Part shown: piece after piece, positions 1 through 8,631 of the stretch
Numbering within the stretch: position 1 is the first letter of the stretch
Layout: the number at the start of each line of letters is the position of its first letter
Assembly (NCBI RefSeq): GCF_019443325.1
Contig: NZ_CP080383.1
Coordinates: forward strand, 3,906,001 to 3,970,000
Direction: 5' to 3'
Source: Cryobacterium sp. PAMC25264
GTDB lineage: Bacteria; Actinomycetota; Actinomycetes; Actinomycetales; Microbacteriaceae
DNA: 64,000 nt
Position numbers and translations under genes: made by a program
The notes under the pieces: model-generated
Database searches by the model: none
The model's input: the letters and a program-made list of their open reading frames with translations, nothing else
What the model was told of the DNA's origin: nothing

Positions 1-177
1 GCCGATGCGCCGGTTGCGAGCAGTGCGCTTCTGCTCGCGGTGGTACTGCTCGAGCTTGGCGGACCGTTGCGCCGCGCGCTGAGCCTTGACGCCGGGCTTG
101 GGGGTGGATGATCCGGCTGAGGAGCCGTTGGGCGGGGCAGGGGTCACGAGGGCCTCTTTCGGTTGCTGTTCTCTCAT
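1..177 (-). CDS. partial N-terminus of an unidentified basic protein
   Basis: The gene runs leftward out of the window, so only the first 50 to 59 codons are visible. ATG at 177 and an in-frame GTG at 147 are both possible. The GTG is preceded by a GAAAGAGG-like ribosome binding site, which slightly favours it. The visible part is a Pro/Ser/Gly-rich start followed by a Lys/Arg/Gln-rich stretch (KAQRAAQRSAKLEQYHREQK). A basic charged tail of this kind often precedes a single membrane helix; the DsbA-like protein near 62.4 kb in this window has one. The gene is divergent from the cystathionine beta-synthase gene. The family cannot be determined. Confidence 0.5.
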   Translation of the reverse strand, partial: MREQQPKEALVTPAPPNGSSAGSSTPKPGVKAQRAAQRSAKLEQYHREQKRTARNRRIG

Positions 178-263
178 TCGAACGTATGGACCGCCGCCCG
201 CGCTTCCCGAGTAGGGCATCTCACAGTTGGTTCACAGTCTGGTCGGGACTCCCGGGCGGCGAC

Positions 264-275
264 TAGAGTGAAACC
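264..275 (+). promoter_or_regulatory. predicted -10 element of a leaderless cysteine-leader/cbs transcript
   Basis: TAGAGT at 264-269 fits a TANNNT -10 hexamer. The G of the following GTG (276) lies seven bases downstream of its last base, where transcription would be expected to start. This would make the short ORF at 276 a leaderless reading frame. No good -35 hexamer is visible at the expected distance. Confidence 0.5.
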
Positions 276-317
276 GTGATCATCCTGACGTCGTGTCCCT
301 GTTGCTGCTTTCGCTAG
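276..317 (+). CDS. leaderless polycysteine leader peptide (13 codons)
   Basis: GTG at 276 opens a 13-codon frame ending in TAG at 315-317, translating to MIILTSCPCCCFR. Four of 13 residues are Cys, three of them consecutive. It lies about 100 bases upstream of the cystathionine beta-synthase start. A -10-like hexamer ends seven bases before the GTG, so the transcript would begin at the start codon. Leaderless polycysteine ORFs upstream of sulfur genes are known from mycobacteria, where ribosome stalling at Cys codons under cysteine limitation relieves attenuation. The same role here is inference. Chance is the alternative, but Cys codons are rare in this genome. Confidence 0.7.
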   Translation: MIILTSCPCCCFR

Positions 318-406
318 CCGACTCGCACACCCGTATTCACCGGTTTCAGACCGCCACCAGGCCAGCGGCCACGCCGGCATCGCTCCGCGCCACGTCACTC
401 ACGTTC

Positions 407-419
407 GAAGGATCCCTTC
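407..419 (+). promoter_or_regulatory. small hairpin enclosing the cbs ribosome binding site
   Basis: The bases GAAGG (407-411) and CCTTC (415-419) are complementary around a three-base loop and lie directly against the ATG at 420. GAAGG is the probable Shine-Dalgarno sequence, so the fold would hide it. Together with the polycysteine leader upstream this suggests translational control. The stem is only five base pairs. Confidence 0.4.
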
Positions 420-1784
420 ATGAAAATCGCTGACACCATCCTCGACCTCATCGGCAACACGCCCCTGGTCAAGCTGCACAAGGTCACGACGGGCATCTCC
501 GCCACCGTGCTCGTCAAACTCGAATACCTGAACCCCGGCGGGTCTGCGAAGGACCGCATCGCCACCCGCATCATCGACGCCGCCGAGCGTGACGGGCACC
601 TGTTGCCCGGTGGCACCATCGTGGAGCCCACCTCCGGTAACACCGGGGTCGGCCTGGCCCTGGTGGCTCAGCAGCGCGGGTACAAGTGCATCTTCGTGCT
701 GCCCGACAAGGTGGGCGAGGACAAGCGCAATGTGCTCACCGCGTACGGCGCCGAGATCGTCGTGACCCCGACATCCGTGGCGCCGGACGACCCGGAGTCC
801 TACTACAGCGTCTCCGACCGGCTCGCCCGCGAGACCCCGGGCGCCTTCAAGCCCAACCAGTACTCCAACCCGAACGGTCCGCTCAGCCACTACGAGTCCA
901 CCGGACCCGAGATCTGGCGCGACACCGACGGTACCGTCACCCACTTCGTTGCCGGCGTGGGCACCGGTGGCACCATCACCGGCACCGGACGGTACCTTCG
1001 TGAGGTGTCGGACGACACCGTGCGCATCATCGGCGCCGACCCGGAGGGCTCGGTGTACTCCGGCGGCAGCGGCCGGCCCTACCTGGTCGAAGGTGTTGGC
1101 GAGGACTTCTGGCCGGGCGCATACGACCCGGCCGTTCCGCACGAGATCATCGCGGTCTCGGATGCCGACTCCTTCGCGATGACCCGCCGGCTCGCCCTCG
1201 AAGAGGGCATCCTGGTCGGTGGCTCCAGCGGCATGGCCGTCGTCGCGGCGCTCCGCGCGGCGAAGGACCTCCCCGCCGATGCCGTTGTGGTCGTGCTGCT
1301 GCCCGACGGCGGCCGCGGCTACCTGGGCAAGATCTTCAACGACGGCTGGATGCGCAGCTACGGCTTCTCCAACGCTCCCGCCGGTCACACCGTGGCCGAC
1401 CTGCTGCGCTCGAAGACCGGCACCCTGCCGGCGTTCGTGTACGTGCACCCGAACGACACCGTGCGCGACGCGATCGAGACCATGACCTCCTCGAGTGTGT
1501 CCCAGGTGCTTGTCCTCGCGGCCAAGCCGCCTGTCGTGATGGGCGAGGTCGTCGGCTCCGTCGACGAACGCAGCCTGATGGCCCGGGTCTTCTCCGGGGA
1601 GTCGCAGCTCACCGACAAGGTGGGCTCGATCGTGGGTGACGCCTTGCCGTTGATCGGTGTGAACGAACCGGTGGGGTCGGCCCGGGCCGCGTTCGCCGAA
1701 CACGACGCCCTCCTCGTCACCGACGGCGGCAAGCCGCTCGGTGTCATCACCCGGCACGACCTCCTGACCTACCTCAGCGTCTAG
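420..1784 (+). CDS. cbs: cystathionine beta-synthase (PLP enzyme with CBS domain pair)
   Basis: This cytosolic enzyme of reverse transsulfuration joins serine and homocysteine to form cystathionine. The 454-residue protein begins with a fold-type-II PLP domain. The probable PLP lysine is K44 in NPGGSAKDR, a TSGNTG substrate loop lies at 71-76, and a VGTGGT phosphate-binding loop near 177. The C-terminal ~120 residues form a CBS-domain pair, the usual place of adenosyl-ligand control. There is no heme-binding N-terminal extension. The start is fixed by the AAGGA just upstream. The next gene, 65 bases downstream, is the partner enzyme. Cysteine-synthase paralogs share the N-terminal domain, but the CBS tail argues for cbs. 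A polycysteine leader precedes the gene. Confidence 0.93.
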   Translation: MKIADTILDLIGNTPLVKLHKVTTGISATVLVKLEYLNPGGSAKDRIATRIIDAAERDGHLLPGGTIVEPTSGNTGVGLALVAQQRGYKCIFVLPDKVGEDKRNVLTAYGAEIVVTPTSVAPDDPESYYSVSDRLARETPGAFKPNQYSNPNGPLSHYESTGPEIWRDTDGTVTHFVAGVGTGGTITGTGRYLREVSDDTVRIIGADPEGSVYSGGSGRPYLVEGVGEDFWPGAYDPAVPHEIIAVSDADSFAMTRRLALEEGILVGGSSGMAVVAALRAAKDLPADAVVVVLLPDGGRGYLGKIFNDGWMRSYGFSNAPAGHTVADLLRSKTGTLPAFVYVHPNDTVRDAIETMTSSSVSQVLVLAAKPPVVMGEVVGSVDERSLMARVFSGESQLTDKVGSIVGDALPLIGVNEPVGSARAAFAEHDALLVTDGGKPLGVITRHDLLTYLSV

Positions 1785-1849
1785 CTTCGTGCGGGTCCGT
1801 CCCGCCAGCCGAGCGTAGACATCCGACTTTCTTCGAAAAGAGACCCACC

Positions 1850-3010
1850 ATGAGCCACTCCGTGAACCAGAAGTTCAGCACCATCGCCATCCACGCCGGC
1901 CAGGAATTCGACCCCACCACCGGAGCCGTCATCCCGCCGATCTACCAGACCTCCACCTACGTGCAGGACGGCATCGGGGGCCTCCGCGGCGGCTACGAGT
2001 ACAGCCGCGGCGGCAACCCCACCCGCACCTCGCTCGAGACCATGCTCGCGGCGCTCGAGGGCGGCAAGCACGGCCTCTCGTTCGCCAGCGGCCTCGCCGC
2101 CGAAGACAGCCTGCTGCGCGCCGTGCTCGTGCCCGGCGACCACGTGGTGCTCGGCAACGACGTCTACGGCGGCACCCACCGGCTGATCAACCGGGTGCAC
2201 GGCGCCTGGGGTGTGCGCAACACCACGGTGGAGATGAGCGACCTCGCCGCCGTCGAGGCCGCCATCATCCCCGGCGAGACCAAGATCCTCTGGGTGGAGA
2301 CGCCCAGCAACCCGCTCATGAAGATCAGTGACATCGCCGGCCTGGTCGAGGTCGGCCACCGCCACGGTGTGGTCGTTGTCGTCGACAACACCTTCGCCTC
2401 GCCCGCCCTTCAGCAGCCGCTCGCATTCGGCGCCGACGTGGTCGTGCACTCCACCACCAAGTACCTCGGCGGTCACTCCGACGTGATCGGCGGCGGCCTC
2501 GTCATCAACGACGACGAGCTCGCCGAGAAGACCAAGTTCATCCAGTTCGCTGCCGGCCCCGTCTCGGCGCCCCTGGACGCCTGGCTCACCGTGCGCGGCA
2601 TCAAAACCCTCGCGGTGCGGATGGAGCGGCACAGCAGCAACGCCCTGGCCATCGCCCGGTACCTGGAGACGCACCCCGCGATCGAGAAGGTCTACTACCC
2701 GGGCCTGGAGAGCCACCCCGGCCACGAGCTCGCCGCGTCGCAGATGAGCGCCTTCGGCGGGATGCTCTCGCTGGCGTTCCGCGGAGGCGAGCAGGCGGCC
2801 CGGCTCTTCGCCGAGTCGATGCACCTCTTCCAGCTGGCCGAATCCCTCGGCGGCGTCGAATCCCTGGTCAACTACCCGTCCGAGATGACCCACGCCTCGG
2901 TGCGCGGTACCGAACTTGAGGTGGCGACCAACATCGTGCGGCTGTCCGTCGGCATCGAGGACCTCGACGACCTGCTGGCCGACCTCGCGCAGGCTCTGCC
3001 TGCCAGCTGA
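1850..3010 (+). CDS. metB: cystathionine gamma-synthase / gamma-lyase
   Basis: A 386-residue Cys/Met-metabolism PLP enzyme (fold type I). The PLP lysine is K204 in HSTTKYLGGHSD, and the YEYSRGGNPTR motif lies at 49-59. The family interconverts O-acyl-homoserine plus cysteine, cystathionine, and cysteine plus 2-oxobutyrate. Actinobacterial members can do synthase or lyase chemistry, and sequence alone does not separate them. Co-directional placement 65 bases after cbs suggests reverse transsulfuration to cysteine (lyase) or a bidirectional pathway. The two genes are probably cotranscribed under the leader at 276. The gene ends before a strong palindromic hairpin shared with the convergent beta-galactosidase gene. 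Confidence 0.88.
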   Translation: MSHSVNQKFSTIAIHAGQEFDPTTGAVIPPIYQTSTYVQDGIGGLRGGYEYSRGGNPTRTSLETMLAALEGGKHGLSFASGLAAEDSLLRAVLVPGDHVVLGNDVYGGTHRLINRVHGAWGVRNTTVEMSDLAAVEAAIIPGETKILWVETPSNPLMKISDIAGLVEVGHRHGVVVVVDNTFASPALQQPLAFGADVVVHSTTKYLGGHSDVIGGGLVINDDELAEKTKFIQFAAGPVSAPLDAWLTVRGIKTLAVRMERHSSNALAIARYLETHPAIEKVYYPGLESHPGHELAASQMSAFGGMLSLAFRGGEQAARLFAESMHLFQLAESLGGVESLVNYPSEMTHASVRGTELEVATNIVRLSVGIEDLDDLLADLAQALPAS

Positions 3011-3044
3011 CCGGCCCTACATCGCGGCCCAACTGCAGCCGCGT

Positions 3045-3082
3045 CGGTCAAATGCACCCGGCACGCCGGGTGCATTTGACCG
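3045..3082. repeat. long perfect hairpin between convergent genes (GTGCATTTG hairpin family, copy 1)
   Basis: Eighteen-base arms (CGGTCAAATGCACCCGGC and its complement) flank a two-base spacer. The hairpin lies between the convergent cystathionine gene and the beta-galactosidase gene, where it could terminate both. No T-run follows on either strand. The arm core AAATGCACCCGG recurs at 53.2 kb, and a shortened core at 61.4 kb, so this is a dispersed family rather than an isolated terminator. Confidence 0.8.
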
Positions 3083-3119
3083 TTCGGGTAACAGTTAGGA
3101 ATGGGATCGGCGCCCGCAC

Positions 3120-5150
3120 CTACCGAGGGCTGCGCACCACCCGGGTGAGTCCGGCCGGCACCAGCACGGTACCGAGGACCTGCGTGTTTGTGATCAGCTC
3201 GGTGCCGGCGGCCTCGATGGCCTGGTCGGCATCCGTGTGGTTGATCAGGAACCTGAAATCGTCGGTTGCCGACGACCGGGTGATCGACTCCACACCGTCG
3301 ACGCCGCGGGCCGCCTCGATACCGGCGCTGTTGAGTACGTCGAGCAGCAGGGAGTCGAGGTCGGCACCGTCGAGCTTCGTCGACACGTACCAGGCCGCAC
3401 CCGCACCGAAGCTGTTGCGGGTGATCGCCGGGCCGCCGGAGGCAGGGCCGTCCACGTAGCGGGCCAGCACCTCGGCGCTGGAGACGACGATGTCGTCGGT
3501 CCAGGCCGTGCCGGTGCGTGAATCGCTCAGCGTGACAGTCTCCGTCTCGTGTAAGGGCAGGAATTCCGGGATGGTGAGGCCGAGGACCTCGCGGAGGGCT
3601 CCGGGGGCGGCGCCGGCGTAGACGGTGTCGTTCTCGTCGACGATGCCGGAGAAGTACGACACCAGGAGGGTCCCGCCGCCGCGAACGTAGCCGGTGATGT
3701 TCTCCGACGCGGCCGGCCCGGCGAGGTAGAGGCTCGGCGCAATCACGAGCGCGTACGAGTCGAGGTCCGCGGCGGGGTGCACGAAGTCAACCGTGACATT
3801 GCGCTTCCAGAGCGCGCTGTAGAACGCTTCGATGCGTTCACGGTGGCCCAATTCCACACTCGGTCGCCACTCGAAGTCCTGGGCCCAGAAGGACTCGGTG
3901 TCCCAGATCAGCGCCACCCGCGCGTGCACGCGGGACGAGCGCACATCGGCCAGCGCTCCCAGCGACTGCCCGAGGGCGACCACCTCGCGCCAGATCCGGG
4001 TGTCGGCGCCGGCGTGCGGCAGCATCGCCGAGTGGAACTTCTCGACCCCGAAGCGGGAGGCTCGGAACTGAAAGAACAGGATCCCGTCGGCGCCTCTGGC
4101 GAGGTGTGACAGTGAATTGCGGGCCAGCTCGCCTGCGCGCTTGGCGATGTTGCGCGGCTGCCAGTTGACGGCCCCGGTGGAGTGCTCCATCAGGATCCAG
4201 GGCGCCCCGCCGGCCAGCGACCGGGTCAGGTCGGCATCCATCGCCAGCAGGATGTGGTTGTCGGCACGCTCGGCGACCAGGTAGTGGTCGTTGGCGACGA
4301 CGTCCACCTCCCTGCTCCACTTCCAGTAGTCGGCGGAGAGGCAGTTGGTGGCCATGAAGTTCGTGGTCACGGGGATGTCCGGGGTGAAGCGGCGGATGAC
4401 GTCGCGCTCGTTGATGTAGCACTCGAGCAGCGCATCCGAGGTGAAGCGGTGGAAGTCCAGTCGCTGGGCCTGGTTGCTCACCGACGCGGACTGGCGGGGC
4501 GCATCGATCTCGTCCCATTCACCGTAGACCTGGCCCCAGAAGGTGGTGCCCCACTTCTCGTTGAGCACCTCGAGGGTGCCGTAACGGGCCTGCAGCCAGG
4601 CCCGGAAGGCCAAGACGGAGTGCTCGTCGTAGGAGTCACTGATCGGTGCGCCGTATTCGTTGTGTACGTGCCAGAGCACGAGCGCGGGGTGGTTCGCATA
4701 CCGTCGGGCCAGCTGCTCCGTGATGGCCGCGGCGGCGCGGCGGTAGTCGGGGCTGGACGGGCTGACCATACCCCGGGAGCCGTTGCCCAGGGTGATGCCG
4801 TCCCGGGTGACCGGACGTGAATCCGGATACTTCTTCCAGAACCAGGCCGGCGGTGCGGCTGTGGGGGTCGCCAGATCAACGTCGATACCGGCCTCGTGCA
4901 GCAGGTCGATGATGTCATCGAGCTGGGTGAAGTTGTACTCGCCCTCGCGCGGTTCCAGGATGCCCCAGGCGAAGATGGCGACGCTGACCAGGTTGATGCC
5001 CGCCTCCTTCATCAGCTCGATGTCCTCGAGCCAGGTGGCCCGTGGCCACTGTTCCGGGTTGTAGTCGCCGCCGTAGCGGATGCCGGTCGCACCGTGCAGC
5101 AGGCGCTGCATGGCGGGGGAGCTGACGGGGGTGGGGGTATCGATCGGCAT
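3120..5150 (-). CDS. beta-galactosidase, glycoside hydrolase family 42
   Basis: The 676-residue protein has the GH42 layout: a TIM barrel (about 20-390) with acid/base E165 in HVHNEYG and probable nucleophile E322 in WILMEHSTG, a trimerization domain (about 400-600, class I glutaminase-like) and a small C-terminal beta domain. It hydrolyses terminal beta-galactosides. No signal peptide is visible, so it is probably cytosolic and acts on imported oligosaccharides. It is divergent from a sugar ABC importer and a LacI regulator, which together look like one galactoside-use locus. A LacI-type operator candidate lies about 40 bases upstream. AAGGAG precedes ATG 5150. The natural substrate (lactose or plant galacto-oligosaccharides) is unknown. 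Confidence 0.93.
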   Translation of the reverse strand: MPIDTPTPVSSPAMQRLLHGATGIRYGGDYNPEQWPRATWLEDIELMKEAGINLVSVAIFAWGILEPREGEYNFTQLDDIIDLLHEAGIDVDLATPTAAPPAWFWKKYPDSRPVTRDGITLGNGSRGMVSPSSPDYRRAAAAITEQLARRYANHPALVLWHVHNEYGAPISDSYDEHSVLAFRAWLQARYGTLEVLNEKWGTTFWGQVYGEWDEIDAPRQSASVSNQAQRLDFHRFTSDALLECYINERDVIRRFTPDIPVTTNFMATNCLSADYWKWSREVDVVANDHYLVAERADNHILLAMDADLTRSLAGGAPWILMEHSTGAVNWQPRNIAKRAGELARNSLSHLARGADGILFFQFRASRFGVEKFHSAMLPHAGADTRIWREVVALGQSLGALADVRSSRVHARVALIWDTESFWAQDFEWRPSVELGHRERIEAFYSALWKRNVTVDFVHPAADLDSYALVIAPSLYLAGPAASENITGYVRGGGTLLVSYFSGIVDENDTVYAGAAPGALREVLGLTIPEFLPLHETETVTLSDSRTGTAWTDDIVVSSAEVLARYVDGPASGGPAITRNSFGAGAAWYVSTKLDGADLDSLLLDVLNSAGIEAARGVDGVESITRSSATDDFRFLINHTDADQAIEAAGTELITNTQVLGTVLVPAGLTRVVRSPR

Positions 5151-5188
5151 GGGCCTGGGGCTCCTTCTACTGTGTGCGCTCCCAGTTC

Positions 5189-5207
5189 TAGCACAGCAAA
5201 TGCGCTA
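5189..5207. promoter_or_regulatory. LacI-type operator candidate
   Basis: TAGCACA and TGCGCTA are inverted around five bases with one mismatch. The site lies in the divergent region between the beta-galactosidase gene and the ABC importer, a likely target for the LacI regulator at 8632. Confidence 0.45.
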
Positions 5208-5228
5208 AGACCAGATGACATTCCCACG

Positions 5229-5257
5229 TTGACAACGCTGGAATTGTGTGAATTACT
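5229..5257 (+). promoter_or_regulatory. predicted promoter of the sugar ABC operon
   Basis: TTGACA at 5229-5234 is a perfect -35 hexamer. A weak -10 (ATTACT, 5252-5257) follows after 17 bases. An AAGGAGG ribosome binding site then precedes the lipoprotein gene at 5342. Confidence 0.5.
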
Positions 5258-5341
5258 AGTACCGCTCCCAGCCGCTGGCGAAAATCACCGGCGATATTCC
5301 CGGGCGCCACTCACAGCACCAGCTTTCATCAAGGAGGACGA

Positions 5342-6643
5342 ATGCGCACGTCAATTCGGGTCGGGGCCGTGGCCATGGCCACAGCGGCAACGCTGCTCAT
5401 GTCAGGTTGTTCGGCGAACACGGGTGGCGGTGACGACGGGCCGGTTGAACTCAACTACTGGGCGTGGGCGCCGAACCTGGAGCAGGTCGTGGACATCTGG
5501 AACGAAGACAACCCCGACATCCAGGTGACCGTGCAGAAGCAGGATGGCGGCGACCCCGCGATCACCAAACTGCTCACGGCCATCAAGGCCGGCAGCGGTG
5601 CACCCGACCTGATCCAGGCGGAATACCAGAAGATCCCCACCCTGGTGTCCTCCGATGCGCTTGCGGACCTGAGCGAGTACGGCGCCGGCGACATTGAAGA
5701 CTCCTTCGCCGACGGCGTGTGGGACTCCGTCACACTGGGCTCTGACGCCATCTACGCGATCCCGCAGGACAGCGGCCCCATGATGTTCTTCTACCGCGCC
5801 GACATCTTCGAACAGCTCGGCCTGAGCGTTCCGACCACCTGGGACGAGTACGCCGAGGTCGCGCGCGCCGTGCACGCCGCCGACCCCGCCACGTACCTCG
5901 GAACCTTCTCGTCCAACGACGCCGGCTGGTTCACCGGCATGGCCCAGCAGGCGGGTGCCTCCTGGTGGGGTATCGACGGCGAGTCCTGGAGCGTCGACAT
6001 CGACAAGACGCCGACCGAAACCGTGGCCGGATATTGGGGCGGCCTCGTCGAAGAGGGCGCCATCGACAACAAGCCGATGTACACGCCGGAGTGGAACGCC
6101 GGGCTCAACAACGGCAACCAGGTCGGCTGGCTGAGCGCAGTCTGGGCCCCCGGCGTGCTCGGCGGCAACGCGGCCGACACGGCCGGGCTCTGGAAGGCGG
6201 CCCCCATGCCACAGTGGGACGCCGACGCACCCGCCACCGGCAACTGGGGTGGCTCGTCCACGGCAGTCACCACGCAGTCCACGCACCAGGAGGCGGCCAC
6301 GAAGTTCGCGACTTGGTTGAACACCGACGCGGAGGCCGTTCAGGCACTCGTCACGACCTCGGGCATCTACCCGGCCGACGCCGCCCAGGCCAAGGCGGCC
6401 CTGACCGCGCCTCCGGAGTTCTTCTCCAACCAGCCTGACTTCTACGACGTCGCCGCCGACGTGGCCGCCACCGTGAGCCCGTTCACCTACGGGCCCAACG
6501 TGAACGTGGCCTACAGCGCCTACAACGACGAGTTCGCGAAGGCGGCCGACGCCAAGACCCAGAGCGCATTCCTGGATGCCGTCGCCGCGATGCAGAAGAT
6601 CACGACCGACGACATGAAGAAGAGCGGCTTCACCGTCAAATAG
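5342..6643 (+). CDS. sugar ABC transporter substrate-binding lipoprotein (family 1)
   Basis: A 433-residue extracellular solute-binding protein. The signal peptide ends in a lipobox with lipidated Cys at C23 (LLMSGC), so the mature protein is anchored on the outer face of the membrane. The remainder has the two-lobed MalE/family-1 fold, including an NYWAWAPN strand near the mature start. It delivers an oligosaccharide to the permeases encoded next. The divergent beta-galactosidase makes a beta-galactoside the likeliest ligand, by inference. AAGGAGG lies just before ATG 5342. The spacing to the first permease gene is 92 bases. Confidence 0.9.
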   Translation: MRTSIRVGAVAMATAATLLMSGCSANTGGGDDGPVELNYWAWAPNLEQVVDIWNEDNPDIQVTVQKQDGGDPAITKLLTAIKAGSGAPDLIQAEYQKIPTLVSSDALADLSEYGAGDIEDSFADGVWDSVTLGSDAIYAIPQDSGPMMFFYRADIFEQLGLSVPTTWDEYAEVARAVHAADPATYLGTFSSNDAGWFTGMAQQAGASWWGIDGESWSVDIDKTPTETVAGYWGGLVEEGAIDNKPMYTPEWNAGLNNGNQVGWLSAVWAPGVLGGNAADTAGLWKAAPMPQWDADAPATGNWGGSSTAVTTQSTHQEAATKFATWLNTDAEAVQALVTTSGIYPADAAQAKAALTAPPEFFSNQPDFYDVAADVAATVSPFTYGPNVNVAYSAYNDEFAKAADAKTQSAFLDAVAAMQKITTDDMKKSGFTVK

Positions 6644-6735
6644 CAGGGCACATAGCCCCGTATCCCCGGGTCCGCCGACGATCGTCGGCGGACCCGGACC
6701 CCCCCCATCCACGACCCCACGATTGAGGACAACTC

Positions 6736-7704
6736 GTGTCAGTGACAGAGGCCCCCGCGGCCGCCAGGACCAGCACGCCCCCGGTGCGTCGAGGCCGAGG
6801 CACCTTCCGATCCCGAGTGCTCGTGCCGTACGCGATGCTCGCCCCCGGTATCATCCTGTTCGTGGCCTTCATGGCCGCGCCCATCGTCTACACCCTGTTC
6901 CTGAGCTTCCAGAAGACCAAGGTCTCGGGGCTCGGGCTCGGCTCCGGTGCGCGCACCGCGGTCTTCGCCGGGATCGACAACTATGTGACCACGCTCACGA
7001 ACACGGAGTTCGGGGCCAGCGTCGGCCGGGTGCTGCTCTACGGCTTCATCCTGATCCCGCTGATGCTGGGTCTGGCATTGCTCTTCGCACTGCTGCTGGA
7101 CTCGCGCCGCACCCGCGCGGCCGGCTTCTCCCGCACCGCCATTTTCCTTCCCTACGCCGTCCCCGCCGTGATCAGCTCGCTGCTCTGGGGCTTCCTCTAT
7201 CTGCCCGCGGTGAGCCCGTTCTACTTCGTGTTCGACAAGCTGGGCTGGGACGTGCCGTCCCTGCTCTCCGCCGGCGGCGTGACCTTCGCTATCGCCAACA
7301 TCGCACTCTGGGGCGGTGTGGGCTTCAACATGATCGTCATGTACACCTCGCTCAAGTCGGTGCCCTCCGACATCTACGAGGCGGCCAAGCTGGATGGCGC
7401 GAGCGAGATCCAGATCGCGCTGCGCATCAAGATCCCGATCATCGCCCCGGCCATCGTGATGACCGCGCTGTTCTCCATGGTCGCCACGCTGCAGGTCTTC
7501 GCCGAGCCCACCACGCTCCGCCCGCTCACCAACTCCCTCTCCACAAGTTGGTCGCCGCTGATGTTGGTCTACCGGGATGCTTTCACCCGCGACGACATCT
7601 ACTCCGCCGCCGCCACCTCGATCGTCATCGCCCTGGTGACCTTCGCCTTCTCGTTCCTGTTCCTGCGCGTCGTGCAGAAGCGTGCCTTCGGCCAGGAGGA
7701 CTGA
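6736..7704 (+). CDS. sugar ABC transporter permease (MalF/LacF type)
   Basis: A 322-residue integral membrane protein with a basic N-terminus and about six hydrophobic segments. It carries the EAA cytoplasmic loop (YEAAKLDGASEIQ) that contacts the ATPase. It pairs with the second permease three bases downstream. The start is GTG 6736 behind GAGGACAA. No ATPase gene is present in this operon, so the complex probably uses a shared MsmK-type ATPase encoded elsewhere, as is common for carbohydrate-uptake-type-1 importers in actinobacteria. Confidence 0.9.
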   Translation: MSVTEAPAAARTSTPPVRRGRGTFRSRVLVPYAMLAPGIILFVAFMAAPIVYTLFLSFQKTKVSGLGLGSGARTAVFAGIDNYVTTLTNTEFGASVGRVLLYGFILIPLMLGLALLFALLLDSRRTRAAGFSRTAIFLPYAVPAVISSLLWGFLYLPAVSPFYFVFDKLGWDVPSLLSAGGVTFAIANIALWGGVGFNMIVMYTSLKSVPSDIYEAAKLDGASEIQIALRIKIPIIAPAIVMTALFSMVATLQVFAEPTTLRPLTNSLSTSWSPLMLVYRDAFTRDDIYSAAATSIVIALVTFAFSFLFLRVVQKRAFGQED

Positions 7705-7706
7705 CC

Positions 7707-8612
7707 ATGACCACCTCATCCACCCTCGTCCGGCCCGACCGTGCAGAGCGCAAAGCCCAACGTGACTCGGCGCGCACCTTCCGGCAGAAGGCCAGCCCGG
7801 TCTCCACCGGCATCCTCATCATCGGCGCGATCTACTGCCTGTTCCCGGTTTTCTGGGTGCTGATGGCATCGAGCAAGGACAGCTCCGAGCTGTTCTCCAC
7901 CTTCACCCTGATGCCCAGCAGCCACCTGTGGGACAACATCGTGGAGCTCAGCCAGTACCGCAACGGCTTGTTCTGGCGGTGGGTGCTCAACACGGCCATC
8001 TACGCCGGCGTCGGCGCACTGGCGTCCACCTGGATCTCGGCGATCTCCGGTTACGTCCTGGCCAAGTTCGAGTTCCCCGGCAAGAAGGTGGTCTTCTCGA
8101 TCCTGCTGATGGGTGTGCTCGTGCCGGGTGTGATCCTGGCGATCCCGCAGTACTTCCTGCTCGCCGAAGTGGGGCTGACCAACACCATGTGGTCGGTGCT
8201 GCTGCCCCAGATCATCAGCCCTTACGGCATCTACCTGGCCCGGATCTATGCGGCGGCCTCGGTGCCGACCGAGGTCATCGAAGCCTCCAGAACCGAGGGG
8301 GCCGGTGAGCTGTACATCTTCAACCGCATCGCCCTGCCGATGATGGGCCCGGGTCTGGTGACGATCTTCCTGTTCCAGTTCGTGGCCGTGTGGAACAACT
8401 TCATGCTGCCGTACATCATGCTCGGCGACGACAAGCTGTTCCCGGTCACCGTCGGCCTCAGTGGCCTGCTCAACCAGGGCGCCTCTGCGCCGTCGATGTA
8501 CACCCTGGTGATCACCGGAGCGCTGCTGTCCATCATCCCGCTCATCATTCTGTTCCTGGTCTTGCAGCGCTACTGGAAGGTGGATCTTGCCGCCGGCGCG
8601 GTCAAGGCCTGA
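7707..8612 (+). CDS. sugar ABC transporter permease (MalG/LacG type)
   Basis: A 301-residue inner-membrane permease with about six transmembrane segments and an EAA loop (IEASRTEGAGELY) before the last helices. The start is ATG 7707, two bases after the stop of the preceding permease and behind GGAGGA, so the two are translated together. A longer open frame exists upstream but is only the shadow of the first permease. The protein completes the heterodimeric channel of the importer. Confidence 0.9.
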   Translation: MTTSSTLVRPDRAERKAQRDSARTFRQKASPVSTGILIIGAIYCLFPVFWVLMASSKDSSELFSTFTLMPSSHLWDNIVELSQYRNGLFWRWVLNTAIYAGVGALASTWISAISGYVLAKFEFPGKKVVFSILLMGVLVPGVILAIPQYFLLAEVGLTNTMWSVLLPQIISPYGIYLARIYAAASVPTEVIEASRTEGAGELYIFNRIALPMMGPGLVTIFLFQFVAVWNNFMLPYIMLGDDKLFPVTVGLSGLLNQGASAPSMYTLVITGALLSIIPLIILFLVLQRYWKVDLAAGAVKA

Positions 8613-8631
8613 CGATCGCTAGGATTCACAC

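Noticed and set aside
6723..7706. Long N-terminal extension of the second sugar permease
   Set aside because: The first 328 codons are the out-of-frame shadow of the first permease; the true start ATG 7707 has a ribosome binding site.
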